The translations under genes were made by a program, and so were the position numbers. This document shows, in pieces, positions 7,911 to 15,938 of a DNA stretch of 64,000 nt. Numbering within the stretch: position 1 is the stretch's first letter; every line of letters begins with the position of its first letter. Source of the stretch: Streptomyces sp. Tue6028 (GTDB taxonomy: Bacteria; Actinomycetota; Actinomycetes; Streptomycetales; Streptomycetaceae). The stretch spans positions 124,001 to 188,000 of the forward strand of contig NZ_MLCE01000003.1 in NCBI RefSeq assembly GCF_002300165.1. Reading direction: 5' to 3'. The notes under the pieces were generated by a model, which did not search any database, had not been told where the DNA came from, and saw only the letters and a program-made list of their open reading frames with translations.

Positions 7911-8810
7911 TCAACTCGGCCGCGCCGTGGTCGCCCCCTCCCGATGCAGTTCGTCGTAGGTGTGGAAACCCCGTCCCGACTTCCGCCCCAGCAGGCCGGC
8001 CTCCACCATCCGGGACAGCAGTGGGGGCGGTGAGTACTGGGGTTCGCGGAACTCGGCGTACAGAGACTCGGCGATGGCTCGCGTGGTGTCCAGACCGATG
8101 AGGTCGGTCAGGGCCAGTGGGCCGAGGGGGTGGGCGCAGCCGAGGACCATGCCCCGGTCGACGTCCTCGACGGTCGCGCTGCCCGACTCCACCATGCGGA
8201 CGGCGGCGAGGAGATACGGCACCAGCAGCGCGTTCACGACGAATCCGGCCTTGTCCCGGGTGCGTACGACCTCCTTGCCGAGGTTCGTGGTCACGAAGGC
8301 CTCGGCCCGTGCCGCGGTGGTGGGCGAGGTGAGCAGCGACGGGACGAGTTCGACGAGCCGCAGCACCGGTACGGGGTTGAAGAAGTGCACGCCGACGACT
8401 CGGTCGGGGCGGCCGGTCGCGGCGGCGAGCCGGATGACCGGGATGGAGGAGGTGTTCGTGGCGAGGATGGTGCGGTCGCCGGTGACCACGGAGTCGAGGC
8501 GGGCGAAGACGTCGAGCTTGAGGGCCTCGTCCTCCGCCACGGCCTCGATGACCAGGTCGTGGTCGTGCAGGGCCTCGATATCGTCGGTCACGGTGATCAG
8601 GGCGGTGGCGGCGTCACGTTCCTGCGCGGTGAGCCTGCCGTGCGCGGTGGCCCGGTCGAGCGAGCGGGTGATGCGCAGCAGCCCGGCACGGGCCGCCTCC
8701 GCGTCGCGTTCCACGACCGTGACCGGCACGGCGGCGCGTGCGCAGACCTCGGCGATGCCGGCGCCCATCAGGCCGCAGCCGACGACTCCCACGCGTTCGA
8801 TGTCGGTCAT
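7911..8810 (-). CDS. 3-hydroxyacyl-CoA dehydrogenase (3-hydroxybutyryl-CoA dehydrogenase type)
   Basis: 299 residues from ATG 8808-8810 with AGAGGAAGACGG upstream. The NAD(P)-binding Rossmann motif is VGVVGCGLMGAGIAEVCARA near the N-terminus. The catalytic region has the conserved NTSSIPV and GVHFFNPVPVLRLVEL (His) segments. The C-terminal dimer domain has DKAGFVVNALLVPYLLAAV, GMVLGCAHPLGPLALTDLIGLD and GLLGRKSGRGFHTYD. It oxidises (3S)-3-hydroxyacyl-CoA to 3-ketoacyl-CoA in the cytoplasm. The length is that of the single-domain (FadB2/HbdA) type, not the multifunctional FadB. No enoyl-CoA hydratase or thiolase is found in the unit, so those steps must be supplied elsewhere or the pathway differs from simple beta-oxidation. 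Confidence 0.92.
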   Translation of the reverse strand: MTDIERVGVVGCGLMGAGIAEVCARAAVPVTVVERDAEAARAGLLRITRSLDRATAHGRLTAQERDAATALITVTDDIEALHDHDLVIEAVAEDEALKLDVFARLDSVVTGDRTILATNTSSIPVIRLAAATGRPDRVVGVHFFNPVPVLRLVELVPSLLTSPTTAARAEAFVTTNLGKEVVRTRDKAGFVVNALLVPYLLAAVRMVESGSATVEDVDRGMVLGCAHPLGPLALTDLIGLDTTRAIAESLYAEFREPQYSPPPLLSRMVEAGLLGRKSGRGFHTYDELHREGATTARPS

Positions 8811-8947
8811 CCGTCTTCCTCTCCGAAGTGTGGCGAACTGTGCCGGTGCCGCCCGGCCGGGTAGGGCCCGCCGCGGGCCGGGGCGCGACAGCGACCGACC
8901 AGGGGCTGCCCGGGGCCGGGGCACGGGGCGGCCCCGGCCCGGGCGTG

Positions 8948-10120
8948 TCATGCGACGGGCAGGTCCAGGACCTCCGTGCCGCGCTTGACGAGCTCGTTGG
9001 CGATGATGAGGCGCTGGATCTCGGAGGTGCCCTCCCAGATCCGGTCGACGCGCAGCTCGCGGTAGAGCCGCTCGACGGCGTACGTACGGTCGTAGCCGCG
9101 GCCGCCGTGGATCTGGAGGCAGCGGTCGATCACCCGGCCCGAGGCCTCGCTGGCGGAGAGTTTGGCGATGGCCGCCTTGGCGTGCAGTGTCTTGCGGTCC
9201 TCGGCGGAGGCCTGGTCGATCTCCCAGGCGACCTGGTGGGTGTAGGCGCGGTTGACGGCGATGTCGACGGCGCAGTCCGCGAGCATGCCCTGGATCAGCT
9301 GGTACGAGGCGATCGGCGCCCCGAACTGCTCGCGCTCCACCGCCCAGTCACGGGACAGCTCCAGTGCCCGTTCGGCCGCGCCGGTGGTGCGGGCCGCGAT
9401 CATCAGACGCTCCTCGGTGAACCAGGAGCGGGTGATGTCGTACCCCTCGCCGATGCCGCCGAGCACCGCGTCCTCGTCGACCTGCACGTCGGTGAAGGTG
9501 AACTCGGGGTGCTCGTAGACGAAGGTGTGCATGAAGCGCGGCACGCGGGTCATCTCGATGCCGGGGGTGTCCTTGTCGACGAGGAACAGCGTGGGAGCGC
9601 GCTCCGGGCCCGCCGCGGCGAGGACGATCATGAAGTCGGCGTGGTCGCCGACGGTCACGAACCACTTCTCGCCGTTCAGGACCCAGCCGTGGTCGTTCTT
9701 GGTGGCGGTGGTGGCGAGGTTCTGCGGGTCCGAGCCCGCGCCGGGCTCGGTGACGGCGTAGCAGTCGCGCCGCTCGCCCTTGATCACCGGGACGAGGAAG
9801 CGCTCACGCTGCTCCGGGGTGCAGAAGCGGAGCGCGTTGGCGGGCCGCCACACCATGTCCCACAGGGCGCCGGTGAGCCGGCCGAGCTCCTCCTGCACGG
9901 TGACCTGCTCGGCGATGGTGAGTCCGGCGCCGCCCCACTCGGCCGGCATGTTGACGGCCTGGAGGCCGGCGTCGAGGACCGCGTCGCGGATCTTGGCGTG
10001 GGCGCTCGCGGGCAGGCCGTTGTCCTCCTCGCACGGGATCTCGTAGTCGGCGATGAAGTCGGTGAGGGCGCGCGCGTCGGCCTTGAGCTGCGCCTGGCGG
10101 GGGGTGAGGCGGAAGTCCAT
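8948..10120 (-). CDS. Acyl-CoA dehydrogenase (copy A)
   Basis: 390 residues from ATG 10118-10120 (MDFRLTPRQAQLKADARALTDF). Acyl-CoA dehydrogenase landmarks in order: VNMPAEWGGAGLTIAEQVTV, CYAVTEPGAGSDPQNL (substrate/FAD loop), GEKWFVTVGDHADFMIVLAA, EREQFGAPIASYQLIQGMLAD, LQIHGGRGYDRTYAVERLYRELR and WEGTSEIQRLIIANEL. The Glu of W-E-G-T is in the position of the catalytic base of medium-chain type enzymes. It introduces a double bond into an acyl-CoA and passes electrons to ETF or, possibly here, a local carrier. It is a tandem paralogue of the next upstream gene (10173-11345), with long near-identical DNA stretches. The substrate cannot be told from sequence; the operon suggests a short or amine-derived acyl group. 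Confidence 0.93.
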   Translation of the reverse strand: MDFRLTPRQAQLKADARALTDFIADYEIPCEEDNGLPASAHAKIRDAVLDAGLQAVNMPAEWGGAGLTIAEQVTVQEELGRLTGALWDMVWRPANALRFCTPEQRERFLVPVIKGERRDCYAVTEPGAGSDPQNLATTATKNDHGWVLNGEKWFVTVGDHADFMIVLAAAGPERAPTLFLVDKDTPGIEMTRVPRFMHTFVYEHPEFTFTDVQVDEDAVLGGIGEGYDITRSWFTEERLMIAARTTGAAERALELSRDWAVEREQFGAPIASYQLIQGMLADCAVDIAVNRAYTHQVAWEIDQASAEDRKTLHAKAAIAKLSASEASGRVIDRCLQIHGGRGYDRTYAVERLYRELRVDRIWEGTSEIQRLIIANELVKRGTEVLDLPVA

Positions 10121-10172
10121 GGATGTCCTTGCTGTGTGGTGACGGGTGTACGGGGGCGCGGGGCGGGCGGTT

Positions 10173-11345
10173 TCAGTGCGTGGGCAGGGCCAGGGCACTG
10201 GTGCCGCGCTTGATCAGCTCGTTGGCGATGATGAGGCGCTGGATCTCGGAGGTGCCCTCCCAGATCCGGTCGACGCGCAGCTCGCGGTACATGCGCTCGA
10301 CGGGGTAGGTGCGGTCGTAGCCGCGGCCGCCGAAGATCTGCAGGCAGCGGTCGGCGACCCGGCCGGCGGCCTCGCTGGCGGCGAGCTTGGCGGTGGAGGC
10401 CTTGGCGTGCAGAGTCTTGCGGTCGGTGTGCGGCTGGTCGGCCTCCCAGGCGACCTGGTGGGTGTAGGCGCGGTTGACGGCGATGTCGACGGCGCAGTCG
10501 GCGAGCATGCCCTGGATCAGCTGGTACGAGGCGATCGGGGCGCCGAACTGCTCGCGCTCCAGGGCCCAGTCCCGGGCGAGTTGCAGGGCGCGTTCGGCCG
10601 CGCCGACAGTGCGGGCCGCGATCATCAGGCGTTCGTCGGTGAACCATTCCTTGGTCAGTTCGTAGCCGTTGCCGACGCCGCCGAGCACGTCCTCGTCGGC
10701 CACGAAGACGTCGGTGAAGGTGAATTCGGGGTGCCCGTTGACCGCGGAGTGCATGAAGTGCGGCACGCGGGTCATCTCCACGCCCGGCGCGGCCCGGTCC
10801 ACGAAGAAGAGCGTGGGCAGCCGCTCGGGTCCCGCGTCCGCCTGCACCAGCAGGAAGTCGGCGATGTCGCCGCAGGTGACGAACCACTTCTCCCCGTTGA
10901 GCAGCCAGCCGCCGTCGGTGCGGGTGGCCGTGGAGGTGCCGGAGGACGGGTCCGAGCCCGCGCCCGGCTCGGTGACGGCGAACGCGTCGAACTTCTCCGC
11001 GCGGATCACCGGGAGCAGGTACTTCTCGCGCTGCCGCTCGTCGCCGTACGCCAGGACGTTGGCGGGCCGCCAGGGGATGTCCCACAGGCAGTTGGTGACC
11101 TTGCCGAACTCCTCCTCGACGACGACCTGGTCGAGGAGGCTGAGTCCTGCGCCGCCCCACTCGGCGGGCATGTTGATGGCGTAGACGCCCGCGTCCATGG
11201 CGGCGCGGGTCAGTTCGGTGACGAGTGCCTGCGGCAGCGGGCCGCCGGCCTGTTCGGACTGGTCCTCGTACCGCATGAGCAGCCGTGCGTAGTCGGCGGC
11301 GCGGCGCTTCAGGTCGGCCTGTTCGGGGGTGTAGCGCATGTCCAT
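10173..11345 (-). CDS. Acyl-CoA dehydrogenase (copy B)
   Basis: 390 residues from an ATG at 11343-11345 (MDMRYTPEQADLKRRAADYARLLM). It has the same architecture as copy A: INMPAEWGGAGLSLLDQVVV, AFAVTEPGAGSDPSSGT, GEKWFVTCGDIADFLLVQAD, EREQFGAPIASYQLIQ, LQIFGGRGYDRTYPVERMYR and WEGTSEIQRLIIANEL with the putative catalytic Glu. N-terminal halves of the copies differ more (substrate pocket), while the C-terminal halves are almost the same. That suggests either two chain lengths or steps in one pathway, or a heteromeric enzyme. It is separated by 52 bp from copy A and by 58 bp from the CoA-ligase gene upstream, all in the same operon. Confidence 0.93.
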   Translation of the reverse strand: MDMRYTPEQADLKRRAADYARLLMRYEDQSEQAGGPLPQALVTELTRAAMDAGVYAINMPAEWGGAGLSLLDQVVVEEEFGKVTNCLWDIPWRPANVLAYGDERQREKYLLPVIRAEKFDAFAVTEPGAGSDPSSGTSTATRTDGGWLLNGEKWFVTCGDIADFLLVQADAGPERLPTLFFVDRAAPGVEMTRVPHFMHSAVNGHPEFTFTDVFVADEDVLGGVGNGYELTKEWFTDERLMIAARTVGAAERALQLARDWALEREQFGAPIASYQLIQGMLADCAVDIAVNRAYTHQVAWEADQPHTDRKTLHAKASTAKLAASEAAGRVADRCLQIFGGRGYDRTYPVERMYRELRVDRIWEGTSEIQRLIIANELIKRGTSALALPTH

Positions 11346-11403
11346 GGGGGCCTCTTGGGTCGGGGGACGGCGGGCGGGACTCGGGGCAGGGCTTCGGCGG
11401 TGG

Positions 11404-13458
11404 TCAGGCGAGGACGGCCCTGGAGTCGAGGGCGAGGGCGCCGTGCGGGCTCACGAGCAGCGGGTTGACCTCGATCTCGGCGATCTCGGGGTGGGCGGCG
11501 GCGAACGCGGTGATCGCCTCGACGGCCGCCGCCGCGGCGGCGACGTCGACGGGCGGGCGGCCGCGTACGCCGTCGAGCAGGGCGGCGGTGCGCAGTCCGC
11601 GCAGGAGACTCAGGGCACGGTCGGCGGAGACGGGTGCCAGCGTGAAGGCAACGTCGTGCAGTGCCTCGGCGAGCACTCCGCCGAGGCCCACCATGGCGAC
11701 CGGGCCGAATCGCGGGTCCCGGTTGACGCCGACGATCAGTTCGATGCCGTCGGTGAGGTCCGCCATGGCCTCCACGGAGTAGGCGGGGGCGCCGAGCCGG
11801 GCGTGCATCTCGCGGAAAGCGGCGAGCAGTTCGTCGGGTCCGGCGAGCCCTAGTGCCACACCGCCCGCGTCGGACTTGTGGAGCAGATGGAGGGCCTTGA
11901 GGACGTAGGGTCCGGGGAACTCGGCGGCCGCGGCGAGCAGTTCGGTCTCGTCGTGGATCTCGCGCGCGGCCGGGAAGGCGAGTCCGGCTTCTTCGAGTGC
12001 TCTGCGGGTGCCCATGTAGCCGCTGTCGCGCAGGGGGGCCGCGGCCGGGGGAAGGGGTGTGACGCCGGTGCGCAGGGGGCCGGGTGCCGTGGCGGCGAGG
12101 GCGCGCGCGGCGTCCTCGGTGGCGGCGAAGACCGGTATGCCGGCCGCGGCGAGGGTGCGGCAGCTGGGTGAGTCCGGGTACATCGACTGGACCACGAGCG
12201 GTTTCGCGGTGGCGCGGTGGTGGTCGGCGATGAGACGAGCGGCCTCCCGCTCCCCCTCCGCGAGCACCAGACCACCCCCGCCGAGTCCGCCGTCGGCGGC
12301 CGCGTACCCGCCGAAGTAGCCGGTCATCAGGACGGCGTCGACCTCCTCGGCGGCAAGCAGCGCGGCGACGGTCCGCGCGTACGAGGCCGGGTCCTGCTCG
12401 CCCATCCCGGCGAGGTCCACCGGGTTGGCGACGGCCGACTGTTCCCACAGGACCTCGCGCAGGTGCTGCCGTGTCGGCCCGGTGAGTTCGGGCACGGTGA
12501 AGCCGGTCGCCTCGACGGCGTCGGCGGCGACGACACCGTGGCCGCCGCCGTCCGTGAGCACGGCGACCCGGCGGCCGGCCGGCCGGCGCGCGCCGGTCAA
12601 CGCGGCGAGGGCGACTGTGAGTTCACGGGGGGTGGCGACCAGTTCGACACCGGCGTCGCGGCACGCGGCGGTCACCACGTCGGCGGAGGTGGTGAGCGCA
12701 CCGGTGTGCGACTGGGCGCTGCGGGCGGAGGCGTCGCCGCGTCCGGCGGTGAGCAGCACCACGGGTTTGCCGGCGTCGGCGGCGGCCTCGGCGAAGGCGC
12801 GTCCGTCGGCGAAGTCCTCGGCGTAGACGGCGATGGCGCGGGTGCCCTCGTGCCGGGCGCAGTCGGCGAGCAGGTCGACGAGGGTGACGTCGGCCTGGTT
12901 GCCCAACGAGACGAACCGGGAGAAGCCGAGGCCGTGCGGGCGGAAGCGGAGCTGGAGTTCGAGGGCGAGGTTGCCGCTCTGGCTGAGGAGAGCGACGCCG
13001 CCGGGCGTGAAGGTGTCGGAGGCGAGGAAGAGGTCGGTGGTGTTGTCGGCGATTCCCAGGCAGTTGGGGCCGACCATCACGGCTCCCGCGGCACGGACCC
13101 GCTCGGCGACGGCGAGTTGCCGGGTCCGCCCGGCCTCTCCGGTCTCGGCGAAGCCGGCGGTGATCGCGACGATCGCCCGGGCCCCGCAGCGCAGGGCCTC
13201 GTCGACGGCGTCCTCGAAGCCGGCGGCGGGCACGGAGACCACCGCCAGGTCGACGGGTTCGCCGATCGCGCTCAGGCTGGGCGCGGCGGTGCGGCCGAGC
13301 ACGGTGCCGCCGCGGCGGTTCACCAGGTGGACGGGGCGGCGGCCGTTCGCGCGGATGGCCTGGGCGGCGATGGCATGGCCGTACTTGGCCGGGTCGTCGC
13401 TGGCTCCGACGACGGCGACGGAGACGGGGTCGAAGAGGGCCGACAGGTCACGTCCCAT
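11404..13458 (-). CDS. ADP-forming acyl-CoA ligase (fused alpha-beta acetyl-CoA synthetase type)
   Basis: 684 residues from ATG 13456-13458. N-terminal CoA-binding Rossmann domain: LFDPVSVAVVGASDDPAKYGHA. Then succinyl-CoA-ligase-like domains with MVGPNCLGIADN, SGNLALELQLR, VSLGNQADVTLVDLL and QSHTGALTTSADVV, the region holding the phospho-His of ADP-forming acyl-CoA synthetases. The C-terminal half is an ATP-grasp domain: GPYVLKALHLLHKSDAGGVALGL, MADLTDGIELIVGVNRDPRFGPVAMVGLGG and AEIEVNPLLV. It makes acyl-CoA from a free acid with ATP, giving ADP and phosphate. The fused order matches archaeal/actinobacterial single-chain enzymes. In this operon it would activate the acid produced from the amine-derived aldehyde. 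It begins one base past the ferredoxin stop, so translation is probably coupled. Confidence 0.88.
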   Translation of the reverse strand: MGRDLSALFDPVSVAVVGASDDPAKYGHAIAAQAIRANGRRPVHLVNRRGGTVLGRTAAPSLSAIGEPVDLAVVSVPAAGFEDAVDEALRCGARAIVAITAGFAETGEAGRTRQLAVAERVRAAGAVMVGPNCLGIADNTTDLFLASDTFTPGGVALLSQSGNLALELQLRFRPHGLGFSRFVSLGNQADVTLVDLLADCARHEGTRAIAVYAEDFADGRAFAEAAADAGKPVVLLTAGRGDASARSAQSHTGALTTSADVVTAACRDAGVELVATPRELTVALAALTGARRPAGRRVAVLTDGGGHGVVAADAVEATGFTVPELTGPTRQHLREVLWEQSAVANPVDLAGMGEQDPASYARTVAALLAAEEVDAVLMTGYFGGYAAADGGLGGGGLVLAEGEREAARLIADHHRATAKPLVVQSMYPDSPSCRTLAAAGIPVFAATEDAARALAATAPGPLRTGVTPLPPAAAPLRDSGYMGTRRALEEAGLAFPAAREIHDETELLAAAAEFPGPYVLKALHLLHKSDAGGVALGLAGPDELLAAFREMHARLGAPAYSVEAMADLTDGIELIVGVNRDPRFGPVAMVGLGGVLAEALHDVAFTLAPVSADRALSLLRGLRTAALLDGVRGRPPVDVAAAAAAVEAITAFAAAHPEIAEIEVNPLLVSPHGALALDSRAVLA

Positions 13459-13459
13459 G

Positions 13460-13651
13460 TCACTTCACCAGCCGCAGCGCGGAGTTGGGGCAGGCGGCGA
13501 CCGCGGCCACGGCGGCTTCCTCGTCGCCCGGCGGGACGTCGCCGACGCGGAGCTGCGCGTAGCCCCACTCGTCGAGGTCGATCAGCTCGGGCGCGGGTTC
13601 CTGACAGAGGCCGTAGCCCTGGCAGCGGGTGGAGTCCAGCAGGAGTTTCAT
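13460..13651 (-). CDS. Small ferredoxin ([3Fe-4S] type)
   Basis: 63 residues, MKLLLDSTRCQGYGLCQEPAPELIDLDEWGYAQLRV...AACPNSALRLVK. Cysteines occur as C-x5-C near the N-terminus and one in the ACP motif near the C-terminus, with Gly in place of the usual middle Cys. This is the standard pattern of actinobacterial [3Fe-4S] ferredoxins that serve P450s and other oxygenases. It is a soluble one-electron carrier, encoded between the NuoF-like gene and the CoA ligase. Together with the NuoF-like protein it is a candidate for feeding electrons to the divergently encoded Rieske oxygenase or for accepting electrons from the acyl-CoA dehydrogenases. Confidence 0.92.
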   Translation of the reverse strand: MKLLLDSTRCQGYGLCQEPAPELIDLDEWGYAQLRVGDVPPGDEEAAVAAVAACPNSALRLVK

Positions 13652-13723
13652 GGTGCGGTCCTTTCGGTGCGCCGGGTTCGGGCGGCTGGCGGGGTGGGGT
13701 GGGGTGGGGAGGCTGGGGGTAGG

Positions 13724-15130
13724 TCAGGGCACCGGGACCGTGAACCGGTGCCCCTCGCCGTTCGACGTCGCCCAGCACGGCGGGCAGACCGTCCCCCGGT
13801 GGGCGTCGACGCGGTCGGAGAAGTGAGTGAGGAGGGAGCCGGCGATGCGGGCGGCGGCGTCGAGCAGACCGCAGGCGCCACGCCCGGGCAGTTGCTCCGA
13901 CCAGCGGCGCAGCCTGTCGGTGGTGTCGTGGTCCGCCTCGCCGCGCGCGACGGCCGCGAGGGCGCCGGCCAGCGCACCGGTGCCGGAGACGCACACCCCG
14001 CACTGCCGGGCGCTCTGGGCCGCGAGGTGGGCGGCGGCCTCGTGGGCGGCGGCGACCGGGCAGTCCTCGGGGTGCAGGAAGTGCAGCGCTCCGCAGCCGA
14101 GCGCTCCCCCGGCGGCCCGGAGTCGGTCGTGGTCGAGCGGAAGGTCCGTCCAGCCGGCGCCGTGCAGCCCTCCGAACAGACCGCCCAGCAGGACCGCTTC
14201 GGCCCTGCCGTGGCCGCACAGGTCGGCGAGGACCTTCAGGTGGGTGCCGGCGGGCACCTCGACGAGTGCGGCCGCGTCGGCGCCCGTACGGCTCCGGGTG
14301 CCGGAGAGGGTCACCAGATGGGTGCCGGCGACGGCGTCCGCGGACTCGGGACGTGCGTGCATCAGTGCGACGCGGGCGAGCGTCTCGACGTTGGCGACGA
14401 GGGTGGGTGCACCGCCGACACCGCTCTCGAAGGGGCGCGGGGGTTTGGCCGTGGGCAGGGCCGGGCCGCCGTCGATGCGCCGGACGACCGCGGTCTCCTC
14501 GCCCGCGACGTAGGTGTGCTCGGTGCGTACGACGTCGACGGGCGGGTCGCAGGGGCGCTCGGCCAGTGCGCGGCGCACGGCCTGCTCGGCGCCGGCGTCG
14601 GAGAGGTAGACGCAGCCGCGTCCCGCGCCGGTCATGGCGGCGGCCAGTCTGAGGCCGTCCAGGACCAGGTGCGGGCGGTGCCGCAGCAGCCAGCGGTCCT
14701 TGACCGAGCCCGGCTCGCCCTCCTCGCCGTTGGCGACGACGACGGGACGGCCCGGCGCGTCGCGTACGGCACGGAGCTTGACGGCGGCGGGGAACCCGGC
14801 TCCGCCCCGGCCGCGGAGTCCCGCGGCGGCGATCCGGTCCAGGAGCAGGCCGGGCACCGGCAGCGGCGCGTATCCGCCCTCGGCGAGGTACCGGGCAAGG
14901 TCCTCGCCGCCGGAGGGAGCGACGGGGTCGGACGGCGCGCGGACACCGGGCTGCCCGGCGCCGGGCAGCGGCGCGTATCCGCCCTCGGCGAGGTACCGCG
15001 CGAGGTCCTCGCCGCCGGAGGGAGCGACGGAGTCGGACGACTCGACGACACCGGGCAGCCCGGCACCGGGCAGCGGGGCCCCGAGGAGGCCGTGCCGTCC
15101 GTCGGGGAGGAGGGAGAGGACGCCGGTCAT
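13724..15130 (-). CDS. NuoF-like NADH/FMN/iron-sulfur protein
   Basis: 468 residues from ATG 15128-15130, which overlaps the upstream stop as ATGA. The long open frame beyond 15130 is a high-GC artefact. NuoF signatures: GLRGRGGAGFPAAVKLRAV (FMN/NADH site, residues about 100-118), NGEEGEPGSVKDRWLL, YVAGEETAVVRRIDGG and GVGGAPTLVANVETLARV. The C-terminal iron-sulfur segment has only QCGVC and GACGLL, so one Cys of the usual C-x2-C-x2-C plus C set is Ala. A 35-residue duplication (VAPSGGEDLARYLAEGGYAP twice) precedes the core, and no thioredoxin-like NuoE domain or HoxU-like part is present. Family knowledge suggests NADH oxidation with FMN. Transfer to the adjacent ferredoxin is inferred. Confidence 0.85.
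   Translation of the reverse strand: MTGVLSLLPDGRHGLLGAPLPGAGLPGVVESSDSVAPSGGEDLARYLAEGGYAPLPGAGQPGVRAPSDPVAPSGGEDLARYLAEGGYAPLPVPGLLLDRIAAAGLRGRGGAGFPAAVKLRAVRDAPGRPVVVANGEEGEPGSVKDRWLLRHRPHLVLDGLRLAAAMTGAGRGCVYLSDAGAEQAVRRALAERPCDPPVDVVRTEHTYVAGEETAVVRRIDGGPALPTAKPPRPFESGVGGAPTLVANVETLARVALMHARPESADAVAGTHLVTLSGTRSRTGADAAALVEVPAGTHLKVLADLCGHGRAEAVLLGGLFGGLHGAGWTDLPLDHDRLRAAGGALGCGALHFLHPEDCPVAAAHEAAAHLAAQSARQCGVCVSGTGALAGALAAVARGEADHDTTDRLRRWSEQLPGRGACGLLDAAARIAGSLLTHFSDRVDAHRGTVCPPCWATSNGEGHRFTVPVP
14861..15070. repeat. 105-bp in-frame tandem duplication inside the NuoF-like gene
   Basis: Two units, 14861-14965 and 14966-15070, each 105 bp (35 codons) and nearly identical. The start of a third copy (CAGCGGGGCC) begins at 15071. 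The units encode the GAGxPGV..SDPVAPSGGEDL and ARYLAEGGYAPLP segments. Being in frame, the duplication only lengthens the N-terminal region. Confidence 0.85.
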
Positions 15131-15534
15131 GCGGTGCTCCTGGGCTCGGAGTGTCGGGACCGGAGTCGCGCCAGCGCCTCTTCCAGATCCCGCCGTTGCG
15201 GGGCGGTGCGGGCATAGCCGGCCCCGGGCAGGCCGATCAGCATGCGGTGGTGGTCGAGGACGACCTCGCCGGCCACCAGCGCGGGCCGTGGGTCGGCGCC
15301 GGCGGGTTCCGTCGCCGCCTCGACGACCAGGTCGGCGACTTCTGCGAGGTAGCGCAGCCAGCCGCGCTGTGTGCCGCGCAGCACCAGCCGTTCGACTCGG
15401 TGCCGCTCGGCGGTGACCAGGGCCGACCGCGGGCGGCCGTCCGCCGGGGCGCGCAGGGCGGCCACCGCGGCGGGCAGCTCCTGTTCGGGTTCCGGCGTGA
15501 GGCCGAGCCATACGAGACTTCGGCGAGCGCTCAT
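15127..15534 (-). CDS. Small unknown protein coupled to the NuoF-like gene (135 aa)
   Basis: It starts at ATG 15532-15534 (MSARRSLVWLGLTPEPEQEL) and overlaps the NuoF-like start by ATGA, so the two are translationally coupled and it is the first gene of the leftward unit. The protein is mixed alpha/beta: SLVWLGLTPE near the start, TAERHRVERLVLRGTQRGWLRYLAEVADLVVEAA in the middle, and PALVAGEVVLDHHRMLIGLP then RRDLEEALARLRSR near the end. There are no cysteines for a cluster, no membrane segment and no signal peptide. No family is recognised. Its position suggests a partner or regulator subunit of the NuoF-like electron carrier. Confidence 0.7.
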   Translation of the reverse strand: MSARRSLVWLGLTPEPEQELPAAVAALRAPADGRPRSALVTAERHRVERLVLRGTQRGWLRYLAEVADLVVEAATEPAGADPRPALVAGEVVLDHHRMLIGLPGAGYARTAPQRRDLEEALARLRSRHSEPRSTA

Positions 15535-15861
15535 GCGTGCCTCCGGGGTCGCGCCGTTTCCGGGGGTCCGGAGACGGGTGGCGCGGCGATGGCGTGGACG
15601 GGGGTGCTCCGGCGCCGTGACGAGAGGGGCGGAGAGCGGTGCGGGGTGCCTGGCCGGGGCCGGGCACGGCGTGGACCGAGGGTGTCCGGGCCGGTGCGAG
15701 CCGCACGGCCGGACCTGGGTGGCGCGCGGCCCGAGCCGTGCGTCGTCCGGGGACCGGGGTGTCCGACACGGACGCCCGGTGTGATGCGGACGGTGGTCCG
15801 CTTGCTTGCGGAATGTGCCCGGGAGCCGTCTGCGGGCCTGGGCCATCCGCCTGCCACGACA

Positions 15862-15881
15862 CTAACTAACTAATTAGTCAG
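15862..15881. promoter_or_regulatory. TetR-type operator, copy 1
   Basis: CTAACTAA-CTAA-TTAGTCAG: an imperfect palindrome that differs at only two positions from copy 2. Its centre is 57 bp from that of copy 2. It lies toward the leftward unit and could overlap that unit's promoter. Confidence 0.7.
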
Positions 15882-15891
15882 CCCACAAGTC

Positions 15892-15920
15892 TTGACTTCG
15901 CTCCCCGGCGGTCCCACTCT
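15892..15920 (+). promoter_or_regulatory. Candidate rightward promoter
   Basis: TTGACT at 15892-15897 followed, with 17-bp spacing, by CACTCT at 15915-15920. The -35 is good and the -10 is poor. It lies between the two operators, with copy 2 overlapping the presumed -10 and start site, as expected for repression. Confidence 0.4.
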
Positions 15921-15938
15921 GACTAACCAATTAGTCAG
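15919..15938. promoter_or_regulatory. TetR-type operator, copy 2
   Basis: CTGACTAA-CCAA-TTAGTCAG, a perfect palindrome with 8-bp arms and a 4-bp centre. It is positioned to block the rightward promoter of the Rieske/transport unit. The TetR gene at 7252-7863 is the likely binder. Confidence 0.75.

Noticed and set aside
8738..10213. Plus-strand frames of 440-490 residues opposite the acyl-CoA dehydrogenases
   Set aside because: Their compositions mirror the minus-strand genes, and the repeats in them just reflect the paralogous dehydrogenases.
15535..15860. N-terminal extensions of the NuoF-like or small unknown protein into the control region
   Set aside because: The extended frames are Arg/Pro/His-rich, lack a ribosome-binding site and would overlap the operators; internal ATG starts with 4-bp overlaps are much better.
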